Source of the DNA: an uncultured Taibaiella sp.
GTDB lineage: Bacteria > Bacteroidota > Bacteroidia > Chitinophagales > Chitinophagaceae
Assembly: GCA_937871155.1 (NCBI GenBank)
Contig: CALMXV010000270.1
Span: 1-8,107 of the forward strand
Reading direction: 5' to 3'
Length of the DNA stretch: 8,107 nucleotides
Below, in pieces: positions 1-6,409 of the stretch. Each line of letters starts with the position of its first letter. Positions within the stretch are counted from its first letter, which is position 1. The translations under genes were made by a program, and so were the position numbers. A model generated the notes under the pieces. The model did no database searches. It was not told the origin of the DNA and was given only the letters and a program-made list of their open reading frames with translations.

Positions 1-22
1 TCAAAAACTAAACTGCGACATT

Positions 23-937
23 ATGAAATCGTTTATTTTAAGTAGCTGTTTGGGATTATTTCTTCCTCTTTTGTTGGTAGCACAAAGCACACCACTCTAC
101 ACCTGTCAACCGGTGGGTATGAATTTGAGTTCATTAAGTACGGGTCCTATTTTTAATTATATACCACCAATTTATCATCACCTGCTGTACAAACACAGCG
201 ATTTCCCCGGTATGTCCATGCAGGGGGTAATCACAGACTTGTATGTGCAACTACAATACAAAACTCCAAAAGGATTTAAATTGGATAACCTCACCATCCA
301 AATGGGTATGACCAGCCTTTGCGGCTTTACAATGAGTATGTACATGCAAAATCTGCCTATGATCACTACTGGAATGGATACCGTGTTTTATGATAGTAGT
401 TATATTCTTGCCGACTCTATACCGGCAGGGGCTTGGTGGCGCATTCCTCTCCAACAACCCTTCTCCTACAATTTTACGACCGGCTCTGGAGATAGCTGTA
501 AAAATCTGTTGTTGGAAATTTATGGTAGAGGAGTCCCTGCTTTTGATGGAGCACCCATCGCTGTTTTGGGCATGATGCCGAATTCTTACTTTATTAATTC
601 ACCCGAAAGACATCTTTATGCGGATTCTGGTACGAAGTATTATATTGCTGATGCTGCAGCTCTTTATATGATTGGCTTTAACCCCAAACCTGATCCCGTG
701 GGGGTAAAGGAGGTGAGTAATACTCACCTCTCACTCTATCCCAACCCTACAAAAGACAATCTATACCTATCTAGAACCCCACGCCCCAATACCGCCTATA
801 CCATCACCGATATCACCGGTAGGCAGTTGTTACAAGGTATGGTAACAGACAATGTTATATCGGTGCTGTCCTTACAGCCCGGGCTTTACCTGCTACGCAT
901 CGGCACGGAGGTACTGCGGTTTGTGAAGAAGGAGTGA
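23..937 (+). CDS. Secreted T9SS cargo protein with C-terminal type A sorting domain, passenger of unknown function
   Basis: The 304-residue product starts with a Sec signal peptide (residues 1-20, hydrophobic core FLPLLLVA, probable cleavage at A20-Q21). Its last ~67 residues form a type IX secretion sorting domain: LYPNPTKDNLYL at 238-249, the strand YTITDITGRQLLQG at 259-272, SLQPGLYLLRI at 283-293 and the basic end RFVKKE. This domain normally directs export through the outer membrane by the Por/T9SS machinery and is removed or exchanged for a surface anchor. The passenger (about 21-230) looks beta-rich, with cysteines at 28, 100 and 159. The stretch GVITDLYVQL, then LDNLTIQMGMTSL, then WWRIPLQQPF and NLLLEIYGRG resembles, from memory, a beta-sandwich module common in Bacteroidota surface proteins; no enzymatic motif is visible. 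The ATG at 23 places the signal peptide at the N-terminus. Only 22 bases of upstream sequence are in the window, so the promoter cannot be assessed. It converges on the ABC-F gene. Confidence 0.88.
   Translation: MKSFILSSCLGLFLPLLLVAQSTPLYTCQPVGMNLSSLSTGPIFNYIPPIYHHLLYKHSDFPGMSMQGVITDLYVQLQYKTPKGFKLDNLTIQMGMTSLCGFTMSMYMQNLPMITTGMDTVFYDSSYILADSIPAGAWWRIPLQQPFSYNFTTGSGDSCKNLLLEIYGRGVPAFDGAPIAVLGMMPNSYFINSPERHLYADSGTKYYIADAAALYMIGFNPKPDPVGVKEVSNTHLSLYPNPTKDNLYLSRTPRPNTAYTITDITGRQLLQGMVTDNVISVLSLQPGLYLLRIGTEVLRFVKKE
710..730. repeat. Perfect inverted repeat (10-bp arms, 1-nt centre) inside the T9SS cargo gene
   Basis: The left arm GAGGTGAGTA (710-719) and right arm TACTCACCTC (721-730) are exact reverse complements around a single A at 720. 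It encodes the linker EVSNTHL (residues 230-236), just before the LYPNP start of the sorting domain. It lies within the reading frame and could fold as a cruciform or as an mRNA hairpin with a few central bases unpaired. No function can be assigned from sequence alone. Confidence 0.6.
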
Positions 938-969
938 GGAATGAAATTCATACTGTTTATTAACTTTTG

Positions 970-1001
970 ATTAAAGCCATCTGTAAAAAGATGGCTTTAA
1001 T
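970..1001. terminator. Bidirectional hairpin terminator between convergent genes
   Basis: The arms ATTAAAGCCATCT (970-982) and AGATGGCTTTAAT (989-1001) pair perfectly over 13 bp around the 6-nt loop GTAAAA. The hairpin sits 32 bases after the stop of the T9SS cargo gene and 55 bases beyond the ABC-F stop, so it can serve both convergent transcripts. The base of the stem is A/T-rich, but there is no long U-tract on either side. The terminator role is inferred from position and stem quality. Confidence 0.8.
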
Positions 1002-1056
1002 ATCTAGTAGCTATTGTAAAACAATAACTTCCGCGAGTATTTGACTTTTTACTTTG

Positions 1057-2685
1057 CTATACCGTCACAGGATACATTTCTTCTCTTAATTGTTGCACTC
1101 TTTCATCCGACAAATATTCATCAAAAGGCATTTCACGATCGATTAATCCGTTTGGTGTAAGCTCAAACACACGGTCAGCAACAGTTTGCGCCAACTCATG
1201 ATCTCGAGTAGTAAATAAAATGGTGCCTTTAAAATCTTTCATACCATTGTTCAGCGCAGTAATGCTTTCCAAATCTAAGTGGTTCGTAGGTTCATCTAAC
1301 ATCAATAAGTTTCCTTTCAACATCATCATACGACTCATCATACAACGCATTTTTTCACCTCCACTCAACACGGTACATTTCTTCAACGTTTCTTCACCAG
1401 AAAACAACATTCTACCTAAGAAGCCTCGGATAAAGGTTTCGTCTTTCTCTTCTGAATATTGACGCAACCAATCAATCAAGTTTAGGTCAATCCCTTCAAA
1501 ATAAGAACTGTTGTCGTTGGGTAAGTAGGTCGGTGTAATGGTTACGCCCCATTTGAAGCTGCCGGAATAGTCGGAATCTTCACCTGCAAGTATTTGATAG
1601 AACGCAGTAGTAGCAAGGGAATTGCTGGAAACAATCGCTACTTTCTGTCCTCTTTTAATATCAAAAGAAATATTCTTAAAGAAGGTTTCTCCATTCGATA
1701 GTTTCTCCAAATCTTTTACTTCTAGTATTTGGTCACCAGCTTCTCTTACTTGGTTGTTGAAGAGTATCGCCGGGTATTTTCTGTTAGAAGGTTTCATGTC
1801 CTCCAACTTTATCTTATCTAATGCTTTCTTACGGCTGGTGGCTTGTTTTGATTTCGAAGCATTGGCTGAGAATCGAGCAATAAACTCTTTCAATTCTGCA
1901 ATCTTGTCTTCTGCTTTTTTGTTGGCATCAGAGCGTTGTTTCAATATCAACTGGCTACTTTCATACCAGAAAGAGTAGTTACCGGAGAAGATAGTAATCT
2001 TACCAAAATCAATATCTGCAACATGGGTACACACCGAATCTAAGAAGTGACGATCGTGCGAAACCACTAAAACCACTTTATCATAATCTGCCAAGAAGTT
2101 TTCTAGCCAACCGATTGTTTCCATGTCAAGGTCGTTGGTAGGCTCATCCAGCAACAAGATATCCGGATTACCAAATAGCGCTTGAGCAAGCAATACGCGT
2201 ACTTTCTGGTTACCGTCAAGTTCTTTTAATAATTTATAATGAAGCTCTTCTTTGATGCCTAGATTGCTCAATAAAGTAGCGGCATCACTATCCGCATTCC
2301 AGCCATCCATTTCGCCAAAAAGCCCTTCCAATTCACCAGCCTTAATACCATCTTCTTCAGAAAAATCTTCTTTAGCATACAAGGCATCCTTTTCTTGCAT
2401 GATGCTGAAAAGCTTGCTATTACCACGTATTACGGTTTCCAAAACAGGAATCTCATCAAACTCATAGTGGTTTTGTTTCAACACACTCATACGTTGGTCT
2501 TTAGAGATTTCCACTTTACCGGTAGTAGGGTCTATTTCACCGGAAAGTATTTTTAGAAAGGTAGATTTACCGGCGCCATTAGCACCAATGATGCCATAGC
2601 AGTTGCCTTCCGTAAACCGTACGTTTACATCTTCAAACAACACGCGCTTTCCATAACGTAGCGAAAGATTAGATACTGATAACAT
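1057..2685 (-). CDS. ABC-F family ATPase, YbiT/YkpA-like, with a degenerate second ATP site
   Basis: This 542-residue soluble protein carries two ABC ATPase domains and no membrane segment, as ABC-F proteins do; family members act at the ribosomal E site in translation or antibiotic protection. NBD1 has Walker A GANGAGKS (34-41), a divergent signature LDGNQ (156-160), Walker B ILLLDEP (D180, E181) and switch His in VVSHDR (H210). The charged linker typical of the family (about 225-300, rich in Lys, Ala and Glu) follows. NBD2 has a canonical signature LSGGE (440-444) and Walker B LLMLDEP (D464, E465). However, its Walker A position reads VSSNSLATTA (352-361) with no Lys, and Arg494 (TTRDH) replaces the switch His. 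The overall sequence, including LDGNQ, resembles YbiT/YkpA rather than known drug-protection types; that is a judgement from memory. The start ATG lies directly at the beginning of NBD1 and lacks a Shine-Dalgarno. A promoter box lies about 105 bases upstream. Housekeeping translation role is likely; the exact function is unknown. Confidence 0.93.
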   Translation of the reverse strand: MLSVSNLSLRYGKRVLFEDVNVRFTEGNCYGIIGANGAGKSTFLKILSGEIDPTTGKVEISKDQRMSVLKQNHYEFDEIPVLETVIRGNSKLFSIMQEKDALYAKEDFSEEDGIKAGELEGLFGEMDGWNADSDAATLLSNLGIKEELHYKLLKELDGNQKVRVLLAQALFGNPDILLLDEPTNDLDMETIGWLENFLADYDKVVLVVSHDRHFLDSVCTHVADIDFGKITIFSGNYSFWYESSQLILKQRSDANKKAEDKIAELKEFIARFSANASKSKQATSRKKALDKIKLEDMKPSNRKYPAILFNNQVREAGDQILEVKDLEKLSNGETFFKNISFDIKRGQKVAIVSSNSLATTAFYQILAGEDSDYSGSFKWGVTITPTYLPNDNSSYFEGIDLNLIDWLRQYSEEKDETFIRGFLGRMLFSGEETLKKCTVLSGGEKMRCMMSRMMMLKGNLLMLDEPTNHLDLESITALNNGMKDFKGTILFTTRDHELAQTVADRVFELTPNGLIDREMPFDEYLSDERVQQLREEMYPVTV

Positions 2686-2751
2686 AACTATTTAGAGTAC
2701 TTTTTTTGAAAATTTATAAAGAGAAAACAAGGGAAAAAAACAATTTGCTCG

Positions 2752-2763
2752 AATGAATTCATT
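2752..2763. repeat. 12-bp perfect palindrome in the ABC-F leader
   Basis: AATGAATTCATT is identical to its reverse complement. It lies downstream of the ABC-F -7 box and upstream of its start codon, so it would fall inside the 5' untranslated leader on the minus strand. It could be an operator or chance in A/T-rich DNA; nothing in the sequence decides between these. Confidence 0.35.
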
Positions 2764-2788
2764 GTGTTTTCGCTATTTTTTCGAGGCG

Positions 2789-2820
2789 CAAAGGTAGGAA
2801 TAAAAACTGCCTATATGAAA
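2789..2820 (-). promoter_or_regulatory. Bacteroidota-type promoter of the ABC-F gene
   Basis: On the minus strand the -7 element TACCTTTG (2796 down to 2789) matches the Bacteroidota consensus TAnnTTTG exactly. Twenty bases upstream is TTTC (2820-2817), one mismatch from the -33 element TTTG. Transcription would start near 2783, giving a leader of roughly 100 bases that is A/T-rich and contains the palindrome at 2752-2763. Confidence 0.65.
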
Positions 2821-2849
2821 AATGAAATTCACATTCAATACAACGTCTC

Positions 2850-2892
2850 TTTTCAACTACTTATCACAGTTGAAAAATCAACTTCAATTGAA
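2850..2892. repeat. Cluster of TTCAA/TTGAA inverted repeats between divergent genes
   Basis: Four complementary blocks lie close together: TTTTCAAC (2850-2857) pairs with GTTGAAAA (2869-2876); AGTTGA (2868-2873) can instead pair with TCAACT (2878-2883); and TTCAATTGAA (2883-2892) is a perfect 10-bp palindrome. The alternatives are mutually exclusive. The cluster lies about 70-115 bases before the TRIC start and upstream of the ABC-F promoter. It may be a regulator binding region or A/T-rich coincidence. No clear TAnnTTTG box for the TRIC gene is present; the closest, TATCTTG at 2918-2924, lacks one T and has no well-spaced -33 element. Confidence 0.35.
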
Positions 2893-2963
2893 CGAAAATC
2901 GTTCTCCTTCGGAATTGTATCTTGCATCAATCATTTTAATGGATATCAAACCAAGTTGACAAC

Positions 2964-3578
2964 ATGACCATACAATATCTTTTCGAATTGGTAGGCACCG
3001 CAGTCTTTGCAGTATCCGGCGCATTAATAGCCAATGAAAATTCAAAGCCTGATTGGTTCGGCGTCACATTTATTGGCTTTATTACTGCTATTGGTGGTGG
3101 TAGCCTTCGGGATATGTTGCTAGGTAGCTATCCATTGGTATGGGTAAGTGATGTGAGTTTTTTATATGCTATCATCACGGGTATTGTCTTATCCAGATTG
3201 CTATATAAACAGCTTTTAAAACTCCCTAGAACCTTGTTTTTGTTTGACACATTCGGTATCGCTTTATTCACCATTTTAGGAACAGAAAAATCATTAGAGT
3301 ATGGGTTGAATCCGTTAATTGCTGCTATTATGGGTATGTTTTCCGCAGTGATGGGAGGCGTTATTAGAGATGTATTGACCAACCAAATTCCTGTATTGTT
3401 TCAAAAAGAAGTTTATGCTACCGCATGTCTTCTAGGTGCACTTTTATTTGTATGGATGGACCACTACAATATTCCTCGTGATTACAATTTTGTTGTTTCT
3501 GGTCTTTTAATTATTATCATTAGAATCATTGCTGTCTATTATAAATTAAGCTTACCCAAGTTTAAAAAAAATGAATAG
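2964..3578 (+). CDS. TRIC/UPF0126 family membrane protein (YadS/YicG-like)
   Basis: This 204-residue inner-membrane protein consists of two tandem copies of the UPF0126 repeat (Pfam PF03458). Repeat 1 includes GTAVFAVSGALIA (11-23) and the GGGSLRD motif (44-50). Repeat 2 includes DTFGIALFTILGTE (95-108) and GGVIRD (131-136). About seven transmembrane helices can be placed near residues 4-23, 31-50, 60-80, 88-106, 113-135, 149-166 and 175-193. The tail is basic (KFKKNE), as expected for a short cytosolic end. The family is named for similarity to trimeric intracellular cation channels, and some members have been linked to glycine transport, so the substrate here is undetermined. Length is normal. 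The ATG at 2964 opens directly on the first helix. It is divergent from the ABC-F gene and shows no functional link with its neighbours. Confidence 0.9.
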   Translation: MTIQYLFELVGTAVFAVSGALIANENSKPDWFGVTFIGFITAIGGGSLRDMLLGSYPLVWVSDVSFLYAIITGIVLSRLLYKQLLKLPRTLFLFDTFGIALFTILGTEKSLEYGLNPLIAAIMGMFSAVMGGVIRDVLTNQIPVLFQKEVYATACLLGALLFVWMDHYNIPRDYNFVVSGLLIIIIRIIAVYYKLSLPKFKKNE

Positions 3579-3709
3579 TTCAAAACACCTCTATTATAAA
3601 TAACCACATCCTTCAATAGGTAAAAAGTTTTTGCTTGGGAAAAACTCAACGTCAACCTTCAAAACCTTCTATTTATTGAAAGAAAGAAATTTTTTGTCAG
3701 ATTCCTCAT

Positions 3710-3717
3710 TACTTTTG
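3710..3717 (+). promoter_or_regulatory. -7 promoter element of the MlaF-like gene, very close to its start
   Basis: TACTTTTG matches TAnnTTTG exactly and ends only 5 bases before the ATG at 3723. No TTG lies at the expected 19-21 base spacing upstream; TTTG at 3693-3696 is only 13 bases away. If the box is used, transcription would begin at or next to the start codon. Confidence 0.5.
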
Positions 3718-3722
3718 ATTTT

Positions 3723-4508
3723 ATGATTGAGGTTAAAAATATCCGTAAAAGCTTTGGTGGGAAGACGGTATTGCACGAAGTAAGCGCTATCATGGAACCT
3801 GGTAAAACCAACTTAATAATTGGAGCCAGTGGAAGTGGTAAAACGGTACTGATGAAGTGCATGGTAGGTTTGGTAAAACCGGATGCTGGACAGATTTTAT
3901 ATGAAGGGAAAGACATCATGACCCTAGATGAAAAAGACCTCAAAATCATTCGCCAAGAAATAGGAATGTTGTTTCAAGGCTCAGCACTCTTTGATAGTAT
4001 GACCGTAGAGCGTAATGTAAAATTCCCATTGGATATGTTTACCAAGAATACTCATGGAGAGAAGATGAAGCGAGTGGATGAAGTGTTGGCGAGAGTCAAC
4101 TTAACGGGAGTAAATAAAAAATTCCCTGCTGAAATCAGTGGTGGGATGAAGAAAAGGGTAGCCTTAGCAAGAGCCTTAGTACTAAATCCCAAATATCTTT
4201 TTTGTGATGAACCGAACTCGGGTTTAGACCCACAAACCTCTTTGGTAATAGATAAACTCATCAACGAACTCACAGATGAATTTAAAATGACAACCATTAT
4301 CAATACCCACGACATGAATACGGTAATGGAAAGTGGTGACCACATTGTCTTCATGCAACATGGCATAAAACAATGGGAAGGCAGCAACAAAGACATCATC
4401 TTTAGCGATAATGAAAGTTTAAACAATTTTATTTTTGCTTCCGACTTTTTTCAAAAAGCAAAAGATGCCAGCAAACTAGAAGCAGCGCATCTTAAAAACA
4501 AAGCTTAA
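3723..4508 (+). CDS. mlaF: ABC transporter ATP-binding protein, MlaF-like (MCE/lipid transport type)
   Basis: This 261-residue ATPase has Walker A GASGSGKT (34-41), Q-loop MLFQGSALF (Q85), signature ISGGM (138-142), Walker B YLFCDEP (D162, E163), D-loop SGLD and switch His in NTHDM (H196). The FQGSALFDSMTV stretch and the SGGMKKRVALARAL signature helix are characteristic of the MlaF/Ttg2A branch, which energises MlaE permeases moving phospholipids between the membranes with MCE-domain proteins. All catalytic residues are intact and the length is normal. The C-terminal ~45 residues (FIFASDFFQKAKDASK) form a predicted helical tail. The start at 3723 is the usual family start (MIEVKNI). No MlaE permease or MCE protein flanks it: upstream is the TRIC gene and downstream, after a terminator, sucD. 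The symbol is given by family resemblance; orthology to E. coli MlaF is not proven. Confidence 0.85.
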   Translation: MIEVKNIRKSFGGKTVLHEVSAIMEPGKTNLIIGASGSGKTVLMKCMVGLVKPDAGQILYEGKDIMTLDEKDLKIIRQEIGMLFQGSALFDSMTVERNVKFPLDMFTKNTHGEKMKRVDEVLARVNLTGVNKKFPAEISGGMKKRVALARALVLNPKYLFCDEPNSGLDPQTSLVIDKLINELTDEFKMTTIINTHDMNTVMESGDHIVFMQHGIKQWEGSNKDIIFSDNESLNNFIFASDFFQKAKDASKLEAAHLKNKA

Positions 4509-4516
4509 TCATAAAA

Positions 4517-4538
4517 AAAATCGGTAGAAACCGATTTT
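4517..4538 (+). terminator. Rho-independent terminator after the MlaF-like gene
   Basis: The arms AAAATCGGT (4517-4525) and ACCGATTTT (4530-4538) form a perfect 9-bp stem with the loop AGAA, beginning 8 bases after the stop codon and ending in a T-run. A second small hairpin, AATCAA (4541-4546) with TTGATT (4549-4554), follows directly. This isolates the MlaF-like transcript from sucD. The remaining gap up to the sucD promoter (about 4555-4696) holds no recognisable gene. Confidence 0.8.
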
Positions 4539-4696
4539 CTAATCAAAGTTGATTACCCATTACAAAAATTGAACTGATTGCATCTTTAGAAAAAAATGCG
4601 ATTGCTTGTTTTAATTAAGACGGTGTAGGTTCTATATTCGTTGGTACCGTCAAAAGATGAACAAAAAAATCAGTGCTTTTATATTGAATAAGGTAA

Positions 4697-4727
4697 TTGG
4701 GATTACACGTTAATATTTTTACCTTTG
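4697..4727 (+). promoter_or_regulatory. Bacteroidota-type sucD promoter (TTG, 20 bases, TACCTTTG)
   Basis: The -33 element TTG (4697-4699) and the -7 element TACCTTTG (4720-4727) match the Bacteroidota consensus at the ideal 20-base spacing. Transcription should start near 4733, leaving a leader of about 24 bases before the ATG at 4757. The -33 TTG is the same triplet that could be misread as a start codon for a longer sucD product, so the promoter argues for the internal ATG. Confidence 0.75.
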
Positions 4728-4756
4728 CAGCCGTTAAAAAAACTATTCCAAACATC

Positions 4757-5629
4757 ATGTCAGTTTTAGTAAATAAAAATTCTAAAGTTATCGTTCAAGG
4801 ATTTACCGGTACAGAAGGCACATTCCATGCCACTCAAATGATTGAATATGGCACCCAATTAGTAGGTGGTGTAACACCGGGCAAAGGAGGTTCTCTTCAT
4901 TTGGACAAACCGGTTTTCAATACAGTTTTAGATGCAGTGAAGGCTACCGCTGCTGATGTGTCTATCATATTTGTACCACCTGCTTTTGCTGCGGATGCAA
5001 TCATGGAAGCTGCTGATGCCGGTATCAAAGTCATCATTTGTATCACAGAAGGTATTCCGGTACAAGATATGGTGAAAGCTCGTGCTTATATCAATAATAA
5101 AGATTGTCGTTTGATAGGCCCTAACTGTCCGGGTGTTATTACTTCAGATGAAGCTAAAGTGGGTATCATGCCGGGTTTTATCTTCAAAAAAGGTCGTATA
5201 GGTATCGTTTCTAAATCCGGTACGCTTACTTATGAAGCTGCTGACCAAACCGTAAAAGCAGGAATGGGTATTTCTACAGCTATTGGTATTGGTGGCGACC
5301 CTATTATCGGAACTACTACAAAAGAAGCAGTAGAGTTATTGATGAATGATGACGAAACGGATGGTATTATCATGATTGGCGAAATTGGTGGAAACATGGA
5401 AGCCGAAGCTGCACGTTGGTTGAAAGACAATATGAGAAAACCGGTGGTGGGCTTTATTGCAGGCCAAACTGCTCCCCCCGGTCGCCGTATGGGCCATGCC
5501 GGTGCTATCATTGGTGGTGCTGACGACACCGCTGCTGCAAAAATGAAAATCATGAGCGAATGTGGTATTCATGTAGTAGCAAGCCCTGCTGATATAGGTA
5601 AAACTATGGCTGCGGTAATTAAAAAATAA
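4757..5629 (+). CDS. sucD: Succinate-CoA ligase (ADP/GDP-forming) subunit alpha
   Basis: The product catalyses, with the beta subunit SucC, the reversible conversion of succinyl-CoA, phosphate and NDP to succinate, CoA and NTP in the TCA cycle. The 290-residue reading from ATG 4757 aligns from its first residue with known SucD ([18 protein letters not shown] compared with E. coli MSILIDKNTKVICQGFTG). Visible motifs are the N-terminal CoA-binding fold with [10 protein letters not shown] (15-24) and PGKGG (41-45), ITEGIP (96-101), GPNCPG (121-126), SKSGTLTYE (152-160) and GIGGDP (177-182). The phosphorylated active-site His is in RMGHAGAI (H247). A longer in-frame reading from TTG 4697 adds 20 residues with no family counterpart and overlaps the promoter, so it was rejected. 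No sucC lies next to it. It appears to be a single-gene unit with its own promoter and terminator. Confidence 0.97.
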   Translation: MSVLVNKNSKVIVQGFTGTEGTFHATQMIEYGTQLVGGVTPGKGGSLHLDKPVFNTVLDAVKATAADVSIIFVPPAFAADAIMEAADAGIKVIICITEGIPVQDMVKARAYINNKDCRLIGPNCPGVITSDEAKVGIMPGFIFKKGRIGIVSKSGTLTYEAADQTVKAGMGISTAIGIGGDPIIGTTTKEAVELLMNDDETDGIIMIGEIGGNMEAEAARWLKDNMRKPVVGFIAGQTAPPGRRMGHAGAIIGGADDTAAAKMKIMSECGIHVVASPADIGKTMAAVIKK

Positions 5630-5657
5630 ATTTGCCTTCCGTAATTGATATTTACAT

Positions 5658-5690
5658 AAAGCACTCCATCATTTTGATGAGTGCTTTTTT
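5658..5690 (+). terminator. Rho-independent terminator of sucD
   Basis: The left arm AAAGCACTCCATC (5658-5670) pairs with GATGAGTGCTTT (5676-5687) with one bulged C, around a short T-rich loop, and runs into TTTTTT ending at 5690. It begins 28 bases after the sucD stop. The stretch between it and the next promoter (5691-5791) contains nothing recognisable. Confidence 0.85.
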
Positions 5691-5791
5691 ATTTTAAGCA
5701 GGTATTCTCTTCTTGCTGCTTCAAAACTATCTACCCTTTCCTGAATCAATTTATTAATAAATACTTTAGAAAAATATAACAGCTAAATTGG

Positions 5792-5799
5792 TACTTTTG
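5792..5799 (+). promoter_or_regulatory. -7 promoter element upstream of gtrA
   Basis: TACTTTTG is an exact TAnnTTTG match ending 20 bases before the TTG start at 5820. No TTG sits at the expected -33 spacing. The predicted transcript would have a leader of about 14 bases. Confidence 0.5.
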
Positions 5800-5819
5800 C
5801 GCTCTATTTTCCAAATAGC

Positions 5820-6320
5820 TTGTTATTCAATACTCGAAATATAATACTGGCAATCATTGATTTTTTTCATAAGCCTTTTGCAAGATGGATAGACTTGCAA
5901 ACCTTTCGCTATCTGGCTTGTGGCGGGTCGAATACAGTATTTGATATTCTTATTTACTTTGTCAGTTACAATTTCATTTTAAAAAAACTACCGGTAGATT
6001 TATCCTTCATTACCATCTCTCCACATATAGCTGCCTTTCTAATTTCTTTTACGTTTAGCTTCCCCATTGGCTTTTTACTGTCCAAGTATGTGGTTTTTAC
6101 AGAATCGAATCTTAAAGGTCGAGTACAGCTTTTTCGCTATGCGTTAACGGTGCTGATGTGCATCTTACTCAACTATGTTTTTATCAAATTTTTTGTGGAG
6201 TGGTGCCACCTCTACCCTACTATTTCCAAAATTTTCACCACTGCCATCGTTGCGGTATTCAGCTTCATTTCACAACGTAAATTTACCTTTAAAGTAAAAG
6301 AGGCTTTGGTAGAGTCCTGA
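5820..6320 (+). CDS. GtrA family four-helix membrane protein
   Basis: This 166-residue protein matches the GtrA family (Pfam PF04138), small inner-membrane proteins thought to help move polyprenyl-phosphate-linked sugars across the membrane for cell-surface glycosylation. Features are LQTFRYLACGGSNTVFDILIYF (26-47) leading into helix 1 (about 30-53), helix 2 (67-90) ending in LLSKYVVF, helix 3 (103-126) after RVQLFRYALT, and helix 4 (133-153) followed by the conserved basic end SQRKFTFK. The start is TTG at 5820: there is no in-frame ATG upstream before the TAA in the promoter region and none near the N-terminus downstream, while the sequence from TTG onwards looks like a natural family N-terminus. 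No glycosyltransferase lies next to it, so its partner is unknown. It is followed by prfB after 89 bases without a strong promoter or terminator, so the two may be co-transcribed. Confidence 0.85.
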   Translation: MLFNTRNIILAIIDFFHKPFARWIDLQTFRYLACGGSNTVFDILIYFVSYNFILKKLPVDLSFITISPHIAAFLISFTFSFPIGFLLSKYVVFTESNLKGRVQLFRYALTVLMCILLNYVFIKFFVEWCHLYPTISKIFTTAIVAVFSFISQRKFTFKVKEALVES

Positions 6321-6409
6321 CGAATTTCTCATCCCTGATGAGGCTTTCATAGAATTAAAATCACTTCCCCTAACCCCCCATTTTTCAATTACCTAACTTA
6401 ACCGCCTAT

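Noticed and set aside
1220..2467. Plus-strand open frames at 1220-1462, 1622-1978 and 2252-2467
   Set aside because: They lie antisense to the ABC-F gene, whose domains are clear in the opposite strand; the products are Ser/Phe-rich, typical of reverse-frame translation.
2764..2967. Open frame of 67 codons (GTG start, or 51 codons from ATG 2815) ending in an ATGA overlap with the TRIC start
   Set aside because: It runs through the ABC-F promoter box and the palindrome cluster, has no recognisable protein features, and the ATGA overlap is easily produced by chance; treated as noncoding.
3626..3646. Stem AGTTTTT / AAAAACT after the TRIC gene as a terminator
   Set aside because: It is only 7 bp, almost entirely A/T, and has no T-run after it; too weak to call.
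4619..4651. Inverted repeat GACGGT / ACCGTC upstream of the sucD promoter as a riboswitch or operator
   Set aside because: Only 6-bp arms separated by 21 bases; it lies upstream of the predicted transcription start, so it would not be in the sucD mRNA, and no known motif is recognisable.
4697..4756. 20-residue N-terminal extension of sucD from TTG 4697
   Set aside because: It overlaps the promoter, including its -33 TTG and the expected transcription start, and has no counterpart in the SucD family.
4052..5572. Minus-strand open frames at 4052-4426, 5230-5553 and 5336-5572
   Set aside because: They are antisense to well-identified MlaF-like and sucD coding sequence, with no independent protein features or promoters.
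6328..6342. Hairpin CTCATC / GATGAG between gtrA and prfB as a terminator
   Set aside because: A 6-bp stem with a 3-base loop and no U-tract; insufficient evidence, and gtrA and prfB may be co-transcribed.
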